Positions 44,591-57,007 of a stretch of 64,000 nt of DNA are shown here, in pieces. Every line of letters starts with the position of its first letter. The stretch's first letter is position 1. The stretch comes from Datura wrightii (taxonomy: Eukaryota; Streptophyta; Magnoliopsida; Solanales; Solanaceae): assembly GCA_035772735.1 (NCBI GenBank), contig JASDFA010000018.1, positions 63,828,001 to 63,892,000 of the forward strand, in the 5' to 3' direction. A program made the position numbers and the translations under genes. The notes beneath the pieces were generated by a model. The model ran no database searches. It was not told the origin of the DNA and saw nothing but the letters and a program-made list of their open reading frames with translations.

Positions 44591-45178
44591 GCGAGCCATT
44601 ATGGAGGTAACTCTACCTAGCAGAGTGGATATCCCAAGATCTAGGTTCAATGAGATCAAACAAAGTCATTGATGATGGTTCAACATTGTCAAAATAACTT
44701 TTGGTCCATTCTCATGATGAGATAATGTTCAGTAACAAGGATAAAGCATTAAAGGCTTTTTAATGTTTTCTAAGTTTGACATGGAGTGTTTCAAATGGTG
44801 TATCTATGGGATAACACATTTAGGAATCACCTATATGAGTGTGAAGTGTAAGCCACTTCAAAGAGAATTTTGTAAGGCCAATTCTCTATGCACTTATGAA
44901 ATCAGGCTGTGTTCATGGCTTAAACGAACAAAATAATGTGAACCTAAGATAGTTAATGGATTAATTATGTGACTTATGTTGTCCAGGTATACAACAAATC
45001 TCGATGATTCAAAGATATCAAATCCACTGATTGAGCGAGTATATCCGATATATGTTCACTACAGAAAGCTTAAAGGGAAACCTACTTATCCAAATGCAAT
45101 TAATTTTTACTTACACATCACACAGTTTTTTTCATGCATTAAAAATTTTATATAGCCATTCCCATTCATGTGGGGAAT
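44591..45178 (+). other. L 3' untranslated region
   Basis: No gene is supported. It lies between RNase H and the 3' LTR. TGTGGGGAA at 45170-45178 directly before TGTTGGAATT is a likely polypurine tract. Confidence 0.6.
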
Positions 45179-45618
45179 TGTTGGAATTAAGTATTGACTG
45201 TGAATTGGGAAATGAAGGGAAGAGAAAGTTGAAAAGCTCCTTTCCCAACGGTTGTCATTCCGAATAGACAACAACTGAACATGCATCTTCACACCCCTTC
45301 ACTTCAAATCTTTGGCTATAAATAAAGCCCTTTTGCCTTCATTTTGTATAGAGAATTTTCAAACATTCTGCATATTTTCAAAAAAACAAAATCAAATCTA
45401 TTGTGTGACTTGTTACTACTATTAGAGTTCGATGAGTTATTGGTATTTGGGATACTGCTACACCATTAACAGGTATATTCATTTTATCCCGGGTAAAAGT
45501 AATCCAAAATCTCGAGTACAGTGAGGGGATTAAGTTTCTTAAGGACACACAATGAATTCTATGGTCTCAAATATTAATTATATTTCTATTTTACTGATTT
45601 AAACACAGGAGAATAACA
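45179..45618 (+). repeat. L 3' LTR
   Basis: It starts TGTTGGAATT after the purine tract. CTATAAATAAAG at 45316-45327 is a strong TATA box. The right end is not certain. ATAACA at about 45618 is the best CA end before Copia integrase sequence of G begins. The 5' LTR is outside the window, so the call rests on position and motifs. Confidence 0.6.
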
Positions 45619-48128
45619 ATAATGAGTTGATTAATATCAAAAGTTGGAATAAAACTTTTTCAGTTTGTGCTAGTTATCAAATTGGGAAGATTTGTAAAAG
45701 TTACCTTTCAAAACATCAATTGAAAGAGAAGTTGCACCTCCAGCAAAAGTACACGGTGACTTATGGGAATCGCCCCCTGCGGCTCCATCTCAAGGTATTA
45801 AATTTTATGTTATCTTTGTGGATAATTACGCGGGACTTACTTGGATTTATCTCCTAAAAGGAAATCTGATTTTATTACCACTTTTACCGACCTTCAAAAG
45901 CTAGTAGAAAATCAATTTTCGATAAAAATTAATGTCTTTCAATGTGATGGAGGAGGAGAATCTAACAGTTTAGCCTTTATAAATCTTTTGGCTCAAAATG
46001 GTAACTAATGAATTCTTGTCCCACCCACTAGAATAAAATGGAATTGCAGAAAGAAAACATAGAAAAATTGTTGTAACAGATTTGACATTGTTCTTCAATA
46101 TGAATTTGAAAATATTTCTCTGGGTTGAGGCATTTATGACTGCCAATATTTCTCTTAGTTGATTCTCATGATTATCCTTTACCTATGGCACCTAATCTAT
46201 ATGAAATAGATGTATTAATTCAGCCCTAAGAATCAATTGCTTCTATACCATCCATGCCCAACACTATTACAACTGAAACACATTACCAAATTTTTGTTCC
46301 ATCTCCTTAAACCTCACCTTCATTGACCTCATGTTCCACAAGCTTCACTTCTCCATCAACTAGTTCAACAGCCATATCCTCTAACCTTGACATATCACCT
46401 ATCCCTAGCCTAGAGATATTTGTTCATCTACCATATTTGCAAGATGCCAATACATATGAAACACAATAATTTTTCCACATGATAAACCGCCGCAACATAC
46501 TCTTTCCCATGAAAATGCTCACCATATGCTCACACGTAGGAAGAAAAATTCCCTGTCCAATCCCATTTTTGAGTCCCTTACCTTAATACCACATTGCACC
46601 AAGATACTATTGAACCAAAGTCCATCAAAATAGCATTATCCGATTAACATTGACTCACTATAATGAATGATGAACTAGAGGCCTTAAAGAGCAACAAAAC
46701 TTGGCAACTCCTTCCTTGGCAACCCCATATAAATTTCATTAGTTCTCATTAGGTGTTCAAGACTAAACTTAAACTAGATGGCTCTGTTGAACACTTCAAT
46801 GCTCATTTAGTTGAAAAATGTTACAATCAACTCGAGGGCATCAATTTTGATGACACATCCGGATCAGCCATCAAGTCTACAACTATTTTACTAATTATCT
46901 CTATTGCTACCACTTCTAATTGGAGGATCAAGAAACTTGATGTAAAAAATGCCTTTTTACATGGCGATCTCAAGGAGACAATGTTATGGAGTAGCCTCTT
47001 GTCTTTATTGATCCCCTATTTCCCCTTCATGTATGCTTGTTAAGAAAAGCTCTTTACGGGCTTAAAGAAGCACCCAAGGCATGGTTTCACAATTTTAGTT
47101 CTTTTCTATTTCATCTTGGTTTCTCGTGTAGCAAGGCTTTTCCATCCTTGTTCATTTTTCACTCACATGCAGGCATCATCTTACTACTTCTCTATGTCGA
47201 TGACATTGTCCTAACATGGAGCAACAATTCTCTACTTAAAAAGCTCATCATTAATCTTATTTTGAGGTTTGTGATGAAGGATATGGAGAGTCTCCATTAC
47301 TTTCTTGGTGTTGAAGTCCACTGTACCCTTGATGGCCTCTTTCTCAGTCAAGGAAAATACATTTCAGATGTCCTTCGTCGAACTAATATGTAGGGTGCTG
47401 ATAGTCTTCACACTCCATTGCCTCTTAAACACAATCTTCATGATTCATCTGGTTCTCCAATTGATGCTTCAAAGAATAGGAGTATTGTTGATGCTTTGTA
47501 ATATCTCACACTCACTCGATTGGATATCTCCCATGTAGTGATGTTGTTGTGTCAATTCATGAATTGTCCAACTAATCTCCACTTGGTTGGCACAAAAGGA
47601 GGTATTTGTTACATTTCAATGGACAACTCACTTGTGCTTGCGTATCTCGTTTAAATCTTCTCTTTACTTACTTGGTTTTTTGAATGTCGGGTGGGCTGGT
47701 TGCCCTCTTAGTCGACAATCTAGCAGAGGTTTGTGCATGTTTCTTGGCTTTAATTTCATTAGATAGTCTTCAAAGAAACAATATACAGTGGCAAGGTCCA
47801 GTGTTGAGGCCGATTGCAGGTCCTTGGCTTCTCTTCCTATGGAGATTACCTGGATCATGTACATTTCAAAGGTCATTGTTCTTCCCCAATCTCTACCTCC
47901 ATTTCCCTTTACTGATAATGTCAATGCCGTACACCTTAATAACTAATCTAGTGATGCATGATCACACAAAACATGTTGATCTTGATTATCGTTTTCATTT
48001 GTGTAGGAAAAGGTTGTGCAAAGTGCGACAATGACTCGGTTTGTTCCTTCTCTATGTCAGGTTGCATATATTTTCACGAATCCTTTGCCTAAGGATCAAT
48101 ATTGACATTTTTGAACCAAGATGGGAGT
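45619..48128 (+). pseudogene. Copia remnant G: integrase, RT, RNase H
   Basis: A second Copia lineage, broken everywhere. CASYQIGKICK at 45660 is the integrase zinc-domain cysteine region. FVDNYAGLTWIYLLKRKSDF and FQCDGGGES (catalytic core) lie at 45800-45970. RT has FKTKLKLDGSVEHFNAHLVE, LDVKNAFLHGDLKETM, ALYGLKEAPKAWFHNFSSFL and LLLYVDDIVL (catalytic YVDD intact near 47195), then SLHYFLGVEV. A decayed RNase H follows to about 48100, ending FTNPLPKDQY. The 5' half is absent, as expected if L inserted here. Confidence 0.8.
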
Positions 48129-48400
48129 TGTGTCCATCCCTAACCTCAGCTTATGAGGGTTGAAAGACTACTAGATGAACATGCACCTGATTAGGAGTTA
48201 GACACACATACACACCTTCCATGTATATGTATAACTTTACATTAAGAGTTACTGATAAGTTAGGTCATTATTAGCTTGAAGAGCTCCTCATTAGACTTGT
48301 ATAAAAGGGCATGCAATTGACATTGTAATAGCATAAAGAAAACATTCTTCTACATTTAACCAGTGTTTGAATTGTTTTCAACTACTTGGATAATTTATCA
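48129..48400 (+). repeat. G 3' LTR, tentative
   Basis: It follows ATGGGAGT (possible purine tract) and starts TGTGTCCATC. TGTATAAAAGGGC at 48299-48311 is a good TATA box. It ends near TTTATCA where Helitron coding begins. Without the other LTR the limits are inferred. Confidence 0.5.
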
Positions 48401-49245
48401 GAGGTCCTAGGGATATACATCGTCGATATATAGATGCTGATCGGGTATAAATTAAAGAAGATTTGAGCAAAGGGCAGCTTCCTCAAGATAGGCCTGACTT
48501 GCTGACAATAGTTTTCAAAGAAAAATTTCAACTCTTAAATGATCAAATATTCAAGAAATAAATATTTGGGCCACTTGCAGTGCATGTATTTTATGGTTGA
48601 ATTCCAACAGAGAGGCCTAACTCATATTTATCTTTCAATAATAATGGAAGAAGTACACAAAAAAACATCAGTAGATCAGTATGATAAATTTATTTCAGAG
48701 AAACTTCCAAATAAAAATGAATATCCACTCTTGTATGAATTGGTATCAAGAATATGATGCATGCTCAATGTGAAATTCATCATTCAATAAATTCGTGCAT
48801 GAAGGATGGTCAGTTGAAAGAATCATTATCTCTGATTATTTAGTAATAAATTTGGACAAGAAAAGGATGGATACCCTATTTATAAGAGAAAAAAATATTG
48901 GGAAGAGGGCAAAAGTTCATGGTATGGTAATGAATAATCTGTAGGTTGAGTCTTATAATCCTTATTTACCAACTATATCCAATAGTCATATTAATGTAGA
49001 GATTTGCTCCGAGGTGAAGTGATAAAGTATTTCTACAAGTATATGTATAAATTTAAAGGTCATGATAGATGTGTTGTTTATATTTAATCAGATGATGAAC
49101 AAAAATTATTAATGAAATTAAAAGCTTCAAAGATGTATGTTGGGTGTCCCTGTCAAAAATACTTCAGAGAATTTATGAGTTTAATCATTGTGAGATGCAA
49201 CATGTCATCATTAACCTTCAATTACATCTCCATGTTACGAATTTG
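48401..49245 (+). pseudogene. Helitron Rep/helicase fragment (Helitron-like N domain)
   Basis: Residual coding in shifting frames follows the conserved order of the plant Helitron replicase: GPRDIHRRYIDA, LPQDRPDLLTIVFKEKFQLL and IFGPLAVHV. The frame at 48539-48757 then gives VEFQQRGLTHIY and DQYDKFISEKLPNKNEYPLL. Later pieces are DGYPIYKREKNIGKRAKVHG, SYNPYLPTISNSHINVEICS, KYFYKYMYKFKGHDRC and INEIKSFKDVCWVSL. The intact protein starts rolling-circle transposition by nicking DNA. The segment usually found between YIDA and LPQDRP, including the PDIFLT-type motif, is missing. No helicase part or Helitron ends are seen. Confidence 0.8.
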
Positions 49246-49309
49246 CTTTTGAATTACAGTAAATTTATTCTTACTGCCTTAGTTTTCAATAAGACCTAGT
49301 CAATTAGTT
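49246..49309. other. Short unassigned spacer
   Basis: Between the last readable Helitron codons and the start of the element I LTR. AT-rich. I see nothing specific in it. Confidence 0.4.
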
Positions 49310-49497
49310 GTTAGCCATTTATTCCTACTATTAGGATTTAGTTCTAATATTAGCAATTCTTTTAATCTGCTAGAATTGTGTTTTTAACTGCTTATTCTAG
49401 GTTTAATAAAGTAACCTGAAGAGGTCAATAAAAATGTACTTCCACTGCTATTCTTCTCTGTTTTTCTGATATATTTTCATTCTAAAAATAACTAACA
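49310..49497 (+). repeat. 5' LTR of Copia element I
   Basis: A 188-base segment from TGTTAGCCAT to AACTAACA with six-base inverted ends, directly followed by a primer site. The length suits short-LTR Copia groups. The 3' LTR is not in the window, so the left edge is inferred from the TGTTAG match. Confidence 0.65.
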
Positions 49498-49499
49498 AT

Positions 49500-49512
49500 T
49501 GGTATCAAAACC
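49500..49512 (+). other. Primer binding site of element I
   Basis: TGGTATCAAAACC matches the initiator-Met site TGGTATCAGAGCC with two G-to-A changes and lies two bases after the LTR. Confidence 0.75.
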
Positions 49513-49602
49513 TTTTTGTTATTGTGGGATCTATGGGTATTCTCATTGTATAAGTGTTAAAACGGAGTCAAGCACCATAACCAGAATCCTCAAAAGCTCA
49601 AA

Positions 49603-50550
49603 CATGGAAGAAAGCTTAAGTTTCTCAGCAATGGCACCTCCAGCCTTCAATGGTGAAAATTTTCACATGTGGGCGGCGCAAATCGGAGCCTATCTAGAAG
49701 CTTTAGATCTTTGGGTGGCAATCGAGGAAGACTATGAACTTCTTCCACAACCCAAAAATCCAACAGTTGCTCAAATCAGGAATCACAAGGACAAAAGAAC
49801 CAGAAAGTCTAAGGAAAAGGCGTGTCTATTTTCGGTAGTCTTGTTAACAAATTTTACTCGTATCATGTCTCTAAAATCAGCAAAAGCCATCTAGAATTAT
49901 CTCAAGGCAGAATATGAAGGATATGATCATAAAAAACGACATGTAGGTGTTGAATCTCATTAGAGACTTTGAGGTTCAGAAGATAAAAGAGTCAGAAACC
50001 ATCATGGAGTACTCTGACAGGCTTATGAACATAACAAGTAGAGATAGATTACTTGGTTCTAAGTTTAAAGACTCTCGTATTGTTGAAAAAATTCTTGTTA
50101 CTATACTTGAAAGATTCGAAACCCCCATAACAACTTTAGAAAACACCAAGGATTTGTCCAAAATTACCATGTGAGATAATTGAATTCCTTGCCGGCACAA
50201 GAACAAAGAAGCGTTACAAGAGAAGATGGAATAAGAGAGAGAGCGTTGCTAGCCAAACATGAAGATGGTGGAGGATACAAAAATAAAAAAATATAAGAAG
50301 AATCATCCAACAAATGGAGAAGGAGAAACTCGCAACAACAACAAAAGCAAAATATATAGCTCCAAAGGAAACTACCCTCCTTGGAAACATTATGGAAAGA
50401 ATGGACATGTGTCGTACATGTGTTGGAAAAGGCCTGATGCTAAGTGAAGTAAGTGCAACTAATTTGGGCATGAAGCAATCATCTGCAAGAATAAATCTCA
50501 ACATCATGATGCAGATGCTCAGTTTATTAATGTAAAAGAAGAGGATCAAC
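49603..50550 (+). pseudogene. Element I gag (Copia UBN2 type)
   Basis: The ATG at 49603 gives MEESLSFSAMAPPAFNGENF, HMWAAQIGAYLEALDLW and an 'AKAIxNYLKAEYEG' block with a stop at 49892. After a small shift 49947-50174 reads VLNLIRDFEVQKIKESETIM, EYSDRLMNI, DSRIVEKILVTILERFE and LENTKDLSKITM. The zinc knuckle lies in another frame near 50390-50480 with HYGKNGHVSYMCWKRPDAK and FGHEAIICKNKSQHHDADA. The gene would encode the Copia capsid. Stops and two shifts inactivate it. Confidence 0.82.
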
Positions 50551-51093
50551 TCTTTGTTGCATCGTGTTTTACAAGCAATGGCTCAAGTGAGACTTGGATG
50601 ATCGATAGCAGATGAACAAATCATATGACATATGGTATAGAGCTCTTTAAATTTGAAACCAACTAGAGTTGCAAAAGTTAGAATAGGCCATGGTGATCAT
50701 ATTCCAGCAAAAGCAATGGGAACCATTACAATTAAAACACAATCAAGTACTAAAACAATTTTGAATGTTCTTTATGTACCTGACTTAGATCAAAACTTAT
50801 TAAGTATTGATCAATTATTAGAAAAAGGTTTCAAAATGTATTTCGAAGATAAATATGACTTGATCAATGAAGCATCATGACAAGACCAATTTAATGTCAA
50901 ATTGAGAGGTAGAAGTTTCTCATTAAATCCATTAGAGAAAGAGTAGATGGTGTATTCCACAAAAGAAAATTTTATTAAGTTATGGCATAAGAGACTCAAA
51001 CATTATCATTATCAAGGGCTTCTCAAAATGCGAAAGTTTGAGATGGTGGAGAACCTTCCTAACCAGGTAGTGAGTTCTAAAAATTTTTGTGCT
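50551..51093 (+). pseudogene. Element I protease and pre-integrase region, cut by J
   Basis: LFVASCFTSNGSSETWMIDS is the start of the Copia protease (D-S with the following G lost to a stop). VAKVRIGHGDHIPAKAMGTI, LNVLYVPDLDQNLLSIDQLL and FEDKYDLINEAS follow. LWHKRLKHYHYQGLLKM near 50980-51030 is the pre-integrase motif (usually HxRxGH). The element stops abruptly at 51093 where LTR J begins. The flank GTGCT may be one copy of J's target duplication. Confidence 0.8.
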
Positions 51094-53518
51094 TGTCACG
51101 ACCCGAGCTAGGATACCGTTTTTTCGAGACACGGGACTTAGAATCATGGATGGCTCCAAGTAAACCCATGCCATGTGTATAGCAACTCAAGCGCATAGTT
51201 TAAAGCGAAAACTTAAAACTTAACATTAATAGGTGAAAGTCTGAATATCATAAAGAGTATATTAAATGATAACATCACAACGCTAAATTTCAAAGCTGAA
51301 CATACTAGTCCATGTCTGATAGGCCTCTACTATCTGAGATGCTGGGACAATCCCCCAGCTATCTCCAAGACTAAAACAAAACTGACAAAACAAGACTTAA
51401 CTAATAGATGTTCTTAGATGATAAGGACTCACCCAAAATAGGGGTTGAACTGGACTGAGATAGGAGCAAGCTATCAACAAGATAGAGTTGGATCACCTGA
51501 ACCTATATCATGAAATGATATAGCATAGATTATGCAGTCAGTACTTGAAATGTACTGAGTATGCAAGGTAATTAAAACACGCTAGTAAAACGTTAACTAA
51601 AATCATCCATATAAATTAAAAGATTGTAAGAGTAAGGACTGCATGCTAAACTATATCTGAGATATACATAATCATAAGCTGGTTAACATAATTGAACATA
51701 ATGACCCAAGATATAAAAATAGAAATCATATGACTTGTCAGATCTGTAATCCTAAGTAAAAGCTCATAAACTGATCATTGGGTCAAACATGCTATAAATC
51801 ATACTATCATAGTATATGAACATAAATAACTGAAAGCATGAAGAATAATGGGAGAATCATCATAACTAACATCATCATAACAGAGCTTACATGATGCCCC
51901 ACTAACTTGCTCAAGTGCACAGAGCCGTTCTAAGCCACGTCAGGGCAAAGAATGATGGTGTGATATCACCGGTATGCCTTCAGGCGGGGGAAGCACTCTC
52001 CCAAAAGGTCCCAAATATATACCTACGATGGTGCGTAGTTTCTGAGACCAGGGTCCTCGGACTACCTGACCTACTTGGTGATAGACACTACTCCAAAAAA
52101 TATGTATATAGCTCATGAAGATATCTTGGCAGTCTCAACTCCAAAACATCTCAAAATATAACATAAATCTGAATAGTAGGGAGTTTTGGCTCCAAATATG
52201 TCTTTAAAACTGATCTAGTAAGCCTTAGCTAAATCATGATCAGATATACTTAAATTTACATGGGCTTGCCCCAATCATGAAGTCATACATACTTGAAGGA
52301 GACTTCATAATTAAAAATCATGGAATCATAAGTTAAGAATTCATAGACAATCATGCATACTCGAATAATTCATCATACTTTAAATCATGAAATCATAAGC
52401 TTGACCTTCATAAAACATGCATAATAGGAAATAATTTTTAATAACATGAAAACATGAATTTATAATCAAATTGAGTATAAAATGTGCCAATTAGACTTAA
52501 ATCATTCATTAGAACGTGAGGAGATTGGACCCATAGACATAACATAGATAATTTCATATAATTGGGTTAAAACCCTAGAAATCAATACACTTGATTAAGA
52601 ACTTTAATTCAGGAACATGAGGAGAAATTTGAGCATCAGGATGGAAGAAATCCCCCATTCATGGCCCTACATACCTGGGTAAACTGATTTTCAAACTTGC
52701 CTTGAAAGCCCAAGAGAATTTGGGAAGAAACTGGGGAGAATTCTAACTTGATCTTGAAAGGGAATCTCAATACATTGCATGCATGGGAGCCTAATGACTT
52801 AGGATAGGCTAAACCCTCTTAAAACACATCTTTCAAGGATTAAAATGACATCATTAAGAAGATAGGAGCATAGACATTATGAAAATACCCTTAATTATTC
52901 ATCTGGAAAAAGGTCATTGCCAAGTACAACGACTCAATCAATGGGTTGTCCTGCCATACAATGATCTGTTGTATCCACCCGTTACTAGACAACCCTTTTT
53001 ACTCAGTTCTTAGATCTTCAAACAACGACTAGACAGGACGGTTCGTTATTTGCAACAACCACCCATCATTCTCTCTCATCTCCACAATTGACACCTTGCA
53101 TAGCCTCTAGAATCTTTCGAACGAACCCAAACCATGGGTCGTACATTGTGACGACGGGTTGTTGAACCAATCCGTTGTTACTGCACCAAACTTCCAACTT
53201 TTCTGCTTCTTTCCATGGGTACAAACCACGAATCATTTTTTCCTAGAACTGGTTGTACCACGACTCATGCTATCCAGCCTAGACACAACAAAAATATACA
53301 ATGACTCCTGACCACAACCTGTCACACCAACCAACGGGTCGTACCTTGGCTCGTTGGTCCAAGACTTGTCAACCAAAAGCTTACCATGATTCAATCTCAA
53401 GACCCGTACCACGATACATTGACTCGTTTCATGAGTTGTACTGAGAATAAATGCAGATTATATACCAAATTTGTGCACATGTTTAAGGCTTAATCGGAGG
53501 GACTTTTGGGGTGTTATA
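51094..53518 (-). repeat. 3' LTR of element J
   Basis: On the plus strand it runs TGTCACGACCCGAGC to GGGGTGTTATA, so the sense start would be TATAAC in place of TGTAAC. The rc purine tract (TTATCTCTCCATTTGGGGAC) follows, as in K. Open frame 51915-52118 is inside the LTR and has no resemblance to a protein family. The other LTR is not visible, so the edges rest on TG and the purine tract. Confidence 0.7.
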
Positions 53519-54337
53519 TTATCTCTCCATTTGGGGACATTCATCCTCAAATGCAGAATAAGCATATGGAATGCCGGGGAAAGAACTACAATCCCAAAAC
53601 TGAACAACTAAAGCTGAAAACTAATAGAGTGACTGACTCTGGACTAGAATACATAACCGAACAGAATTCATAAAACATACATGCATGCAATGACATGAAA
53701 GGAACTTAGACATATAAACTTGACATAAAATTGAATAGAGTACATAAAGAGGAAACTGATACCTCATGCTGGAACTGAGCCGGAAGGAAAAAGATGTGAG
53801 TATCTAGCCATCATATCTGCTTCGGCTTCCCACATATCCCCCTCGATAAGCTAATTCCTCCCTAACACCTTCACTAATGCTACTTCTTAGTTTCTCATTT
53901 TCCGAACCTGACGATCAGGGATCTCAACCGAAACCTCTTCATAGGTAAGGATATCTTTCACACCTATGCTCTCCACCGGAACAACTAAGGCTGGGTCACC
54001 AATGCACTTCTTCAATAGAGATACATGAAAAACTAGATGTACCAAAGCTAACTCCGCTGGTAGCTCCATTTGATATGCCACTTTGCTGACTCGCCTCTAC
54101 ATCCTATAAGGACCAACATATCAGGGACTAAGCTTCCCTTTCTTTCCAGACCACATCACTCCTTTCATGGCAGACACCTTTAGAAATACCCAATTATCAA
54201 CCTCAAACTCAAGCTCTTTCCTCCTTACATCCATATAAGATTTCTTACGACTCTGAGCTATTTTCAGCCTTTCTCTAATAAGTTGAACTTTCTCCATGGC
54301 CTCATGAACTTAATTGGCCCTATCAACGTAGCCTCAC
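53519..54337 (-). pseudogene. J integrase C-terminus and chromodomain-like tail
   Basis: Minus-strand frame 54081-53887 reads MAYQMELPAELALVHLVFHV, SLLKKCIGDPALVVPVESIG and VKDILTYEEVSVEIPDRQVR. Further 5', in another frame, are KSLSLRL and GPIKFMRPW-type pieces of the integrase end near 54160-54330. The DNA around 53815-53880 matches the chromodomain end of K. It is cut by K at 54337, with ctcac before the K LTR as one likely duplication copy. Confidence 0.8.
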
Positions 54338-56745
54338 TGTCATGCCCCAGGCCTAAACCCTGGACGTAACACAGTACTTGTACCTAAGAGTGACCCCAAG
54401 TCAACCTCTGGTCTATCATACACTAACATTTTGAGTAAACATGAACAACGGTATCATACTCTAACTCTAAGTCTAAATAGAACAAAATGAAATAAATAAA
54501 CAAGCCTTCGAATGAGGAGGACTCATACTCTAATCTTCCGGAATGGAATGCTCTAAAACTGAAGTAACTATCTGTGCTGAACCTGAGAACCTGCAACAGT
54601 ATCATAAAACGATACAACATGAAAAGCATGTGTCAGTACTTTGAATGTACTGAGTAGTGGGAGAGACATACTGAATATAAATACTAAACTGAAATGACAC
54701 ACCATGACCAACAAGTACTAAGCTAAACTACTGATATAATCTGAAATGGTCAATACAACCCTGTCAGATGGTCATGGACATGCCCTAAGTCTAATTCACT
54801 GAATCTGAGATAGTGTATTGAACTGAGCTGCTTATTTTGATATCGGACTGGACTGATTAGTGTGGAGAATCTTTAATCGACATTTAACCACGTGACCTAG
54901 ACGTGGAGTCTGATGTATACACCCCACCAGTAGGACCCAATATACCTTACCAGGGTATAAAGGCATAAACTGAGTGACCACAAAAATATATCTGGGGCCA
55001 ATCAGGCCAAGTAATACCGAAGCCTACGCTGGCAACGTAGTTTTGGGAACTTGGGTGCGCTGGAACCCTGGCCCGCTCGGTGCTAAGTTCTACTCCCACG
55101 AGAAAACCTAAACTGAACTACTAGGCTGATAGGTCGAAACTAGGTCCAAGACTAGTCAGGGACGAATAACTGCATGTACCCTGAGAGTCTTATCGGACAA
55201 GATTCTGAAACTGGGTTCTAAGACCGGTCAGAGCTGCTTATCTAGAAGCATCGTATCCGTCTAAGAACAACTAATAACTGAAGTGGGGTCCTGGGGGCTG
55301 GTCAGAGCTATAATTGAATGTCATGACCGCCTAACAGACCAAATATTTGAAATCTAAATCTGAGTCTAAAAACTGGGAGGCCCATTGACACCTCAAAAAT
55401 AAACTGGGGTCAAACTGATTAGTCGACATTTTCTGGAAAATACAGAGGCTGCTAAAATCTGACTGAAGCTAGATTAATATGGTTCTAACTGAGACTAGAC
55501 TGATAGAGTTCTGTATTCTAACTAACTAAATTTCTAAGCAGCTAATAGAGAGATCATTCATGCCGTCAATACAGACAAATTCATACTATAAGGCAAATTT
55601 CATGAAGTTAGGAGTTTCATCCAACAGTGCAAAAATCATTCTCATTTATGGGATATTTACCCAACACATGCAAATAGCAAGGAAAAAAAATCTACGAATT
55701 CATCCCAAAGCATTCTTCCTTCACTAAAGAAAATTTAATTAGCAAGAACCTTTACTCAAAGATTAGGACCCATATTCACTTCTGTGATAATACTGACAAA
55801 TTGATGAGGAACTGATGAAGATTATATCAACAATAAATTTGAACACCATTCTAAGTGAAATTAACAAGAATAAACATGGAGATTTCTCATACTCGAAAAC
55901 TCAGGGCTTAGAATTACTAGAAGAAACTGAGAGGGATCTTGGGGGCATAAGGGAAGAAAAATCCCCTTGCTAAAACCCCACATACCCAATGAAGAAGCTT
56001 GGAGGAATTGCTGGAGAATTGAAGAAGAAGGATCTGCCCTAGTTTGAAGCTCTGAACTGCTCTAAGAGGAACTCTGCATTCTGTTTCTGGGAAGTTTGAG
56101 TGGGGAATAAGGAAAAGAACCCATACCCCCACTAAAATGTTTGAAACTAGTTCTTAAACGATGTGGTTTAATGCTTTGGAGAATAGGAATTTAATAAATA
56201 GTCCCTAGAAATTTGCTAGGAAAAACTGCCAGGTGCTCCTAACTAGTGACCTAATGAGTCGTGGTGTCTACAAATGACTCATGGTCATGCCCGTAAGGTA
56301 CACTGCCTGGAAACTCCAGTGGGTGACCACTAGTGAATTAACGAGTCGTGGTCACTGGACACGCCTTGTGGTCACTAGTTGTCGACGACACTGTCTCACC
56401 CCCTGGGAAATTAATACAAGGCTGGTCATGGGTCACTCAACGAGTCGTTCCCACTGACGACAAACTGTGGTGACCACCTGTTAAGTACACTGTCTACTTC
56501 TTAAATTCAAAAACTCCAACTTGGCAACGGGCGTCTTAAAGAGTCGTGTGGCCTGACAACGACTCATGAGATCGTCCATTAGGAACACCGAAACATATTC
56601 TTGGCATCCTTCTCATGGCTGACCTGACGAGTCGTTGGGTCCCTTAACGACCCGTCAGGTTGGTTGTTCTGCAACTTTTCTGTAGTTTTCCAGATTTTTT
56701 TGAATTAAGTCCTGGATATTGATTTTGATCTTCCAGGGCATTACA
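54338..56745 (-). repeat. 3' LTR of element K
   Basis: On the plus strand it runs TGTCATGCCCC to CAGGGCATTACA, 2408 bases, and is homologous in reverse to 27798-30283. ACGAGTCGTGGT-type words occur near 56240 and 56340 with decay. Open frames 54423-54629 and 55917-56132 lie inside it and are not genes. Confidence 0.85.
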
Positions 56746-56760
56746 ATATCTCCCCCTTGG
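56746..56760 (-). other. Polypurine tract of K
   Basis: The minus strand reads CCAAGGGGGAGATAT, identical to D. Confidence 0.8.
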
Positions 56761-57007
56761 AAATATTCATCCTCAAATGTTAGAAAACTCATAGATACCA
56801 GAAAAATAACAATCAAAACATTTAAATACTGCTCATTCAACTTCAAAACGACCGAAGTGGCTACCTCCAATTTGGAGAATATAACTGAACTGAATTTTTC
56901 TTTTCATAAACACAACCGAAGTTAGAAAGAAAAATTATATACATGAATTGAATTGAACAACTAGTTCAGGTCTTCAAACAAAATTCACATATCAAACTAC
57001 AACAGAG

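Larger units (their letters stand above)
1..45618 (+). mobile_element. Copia element L (Tork-like), host of the first nest, 5' end outside window
   Basis: This Ty1/copia element is recovered in four pieces: 1-160, 30284-33161, 43954-45178 and a 3' LTR from 45179. The pieces join in frame and in order gag, protease, integrase, RT, RNase H once elements D (161-30283) and E plus F (33162-43953) are removed. The left break keeps the Copia gag reading across it, and the flanks are gcctg and acctg. The right break has flanks ctggg and ctagg. The domain order, with integrase before RT, is diagnostic of Copia. The Tork assignment is inferred from the RNase H motifs. All parts carry stops and frameshifts, so it is dead. 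Confidence 0.85.
51094..54337 (-). mobile_element. Ty3/gypsy chromovirus J (-), 3' part
   Basis: It consists of a minus-strand 3' LTR (51094-53518), purine tract and the end of integrase, then is interrupted by K at 54338. The rest lies beyond K and outside the window. The integrase tail resembles D and K, but the LTR is of another subfamily. Confidence 0.75.

Noticed and set aside
55917..56132. Possible short membrane protein on the minus strand
   Set aside because: It lies within the K LTR; related LTR sequence in D does not keep the frame.
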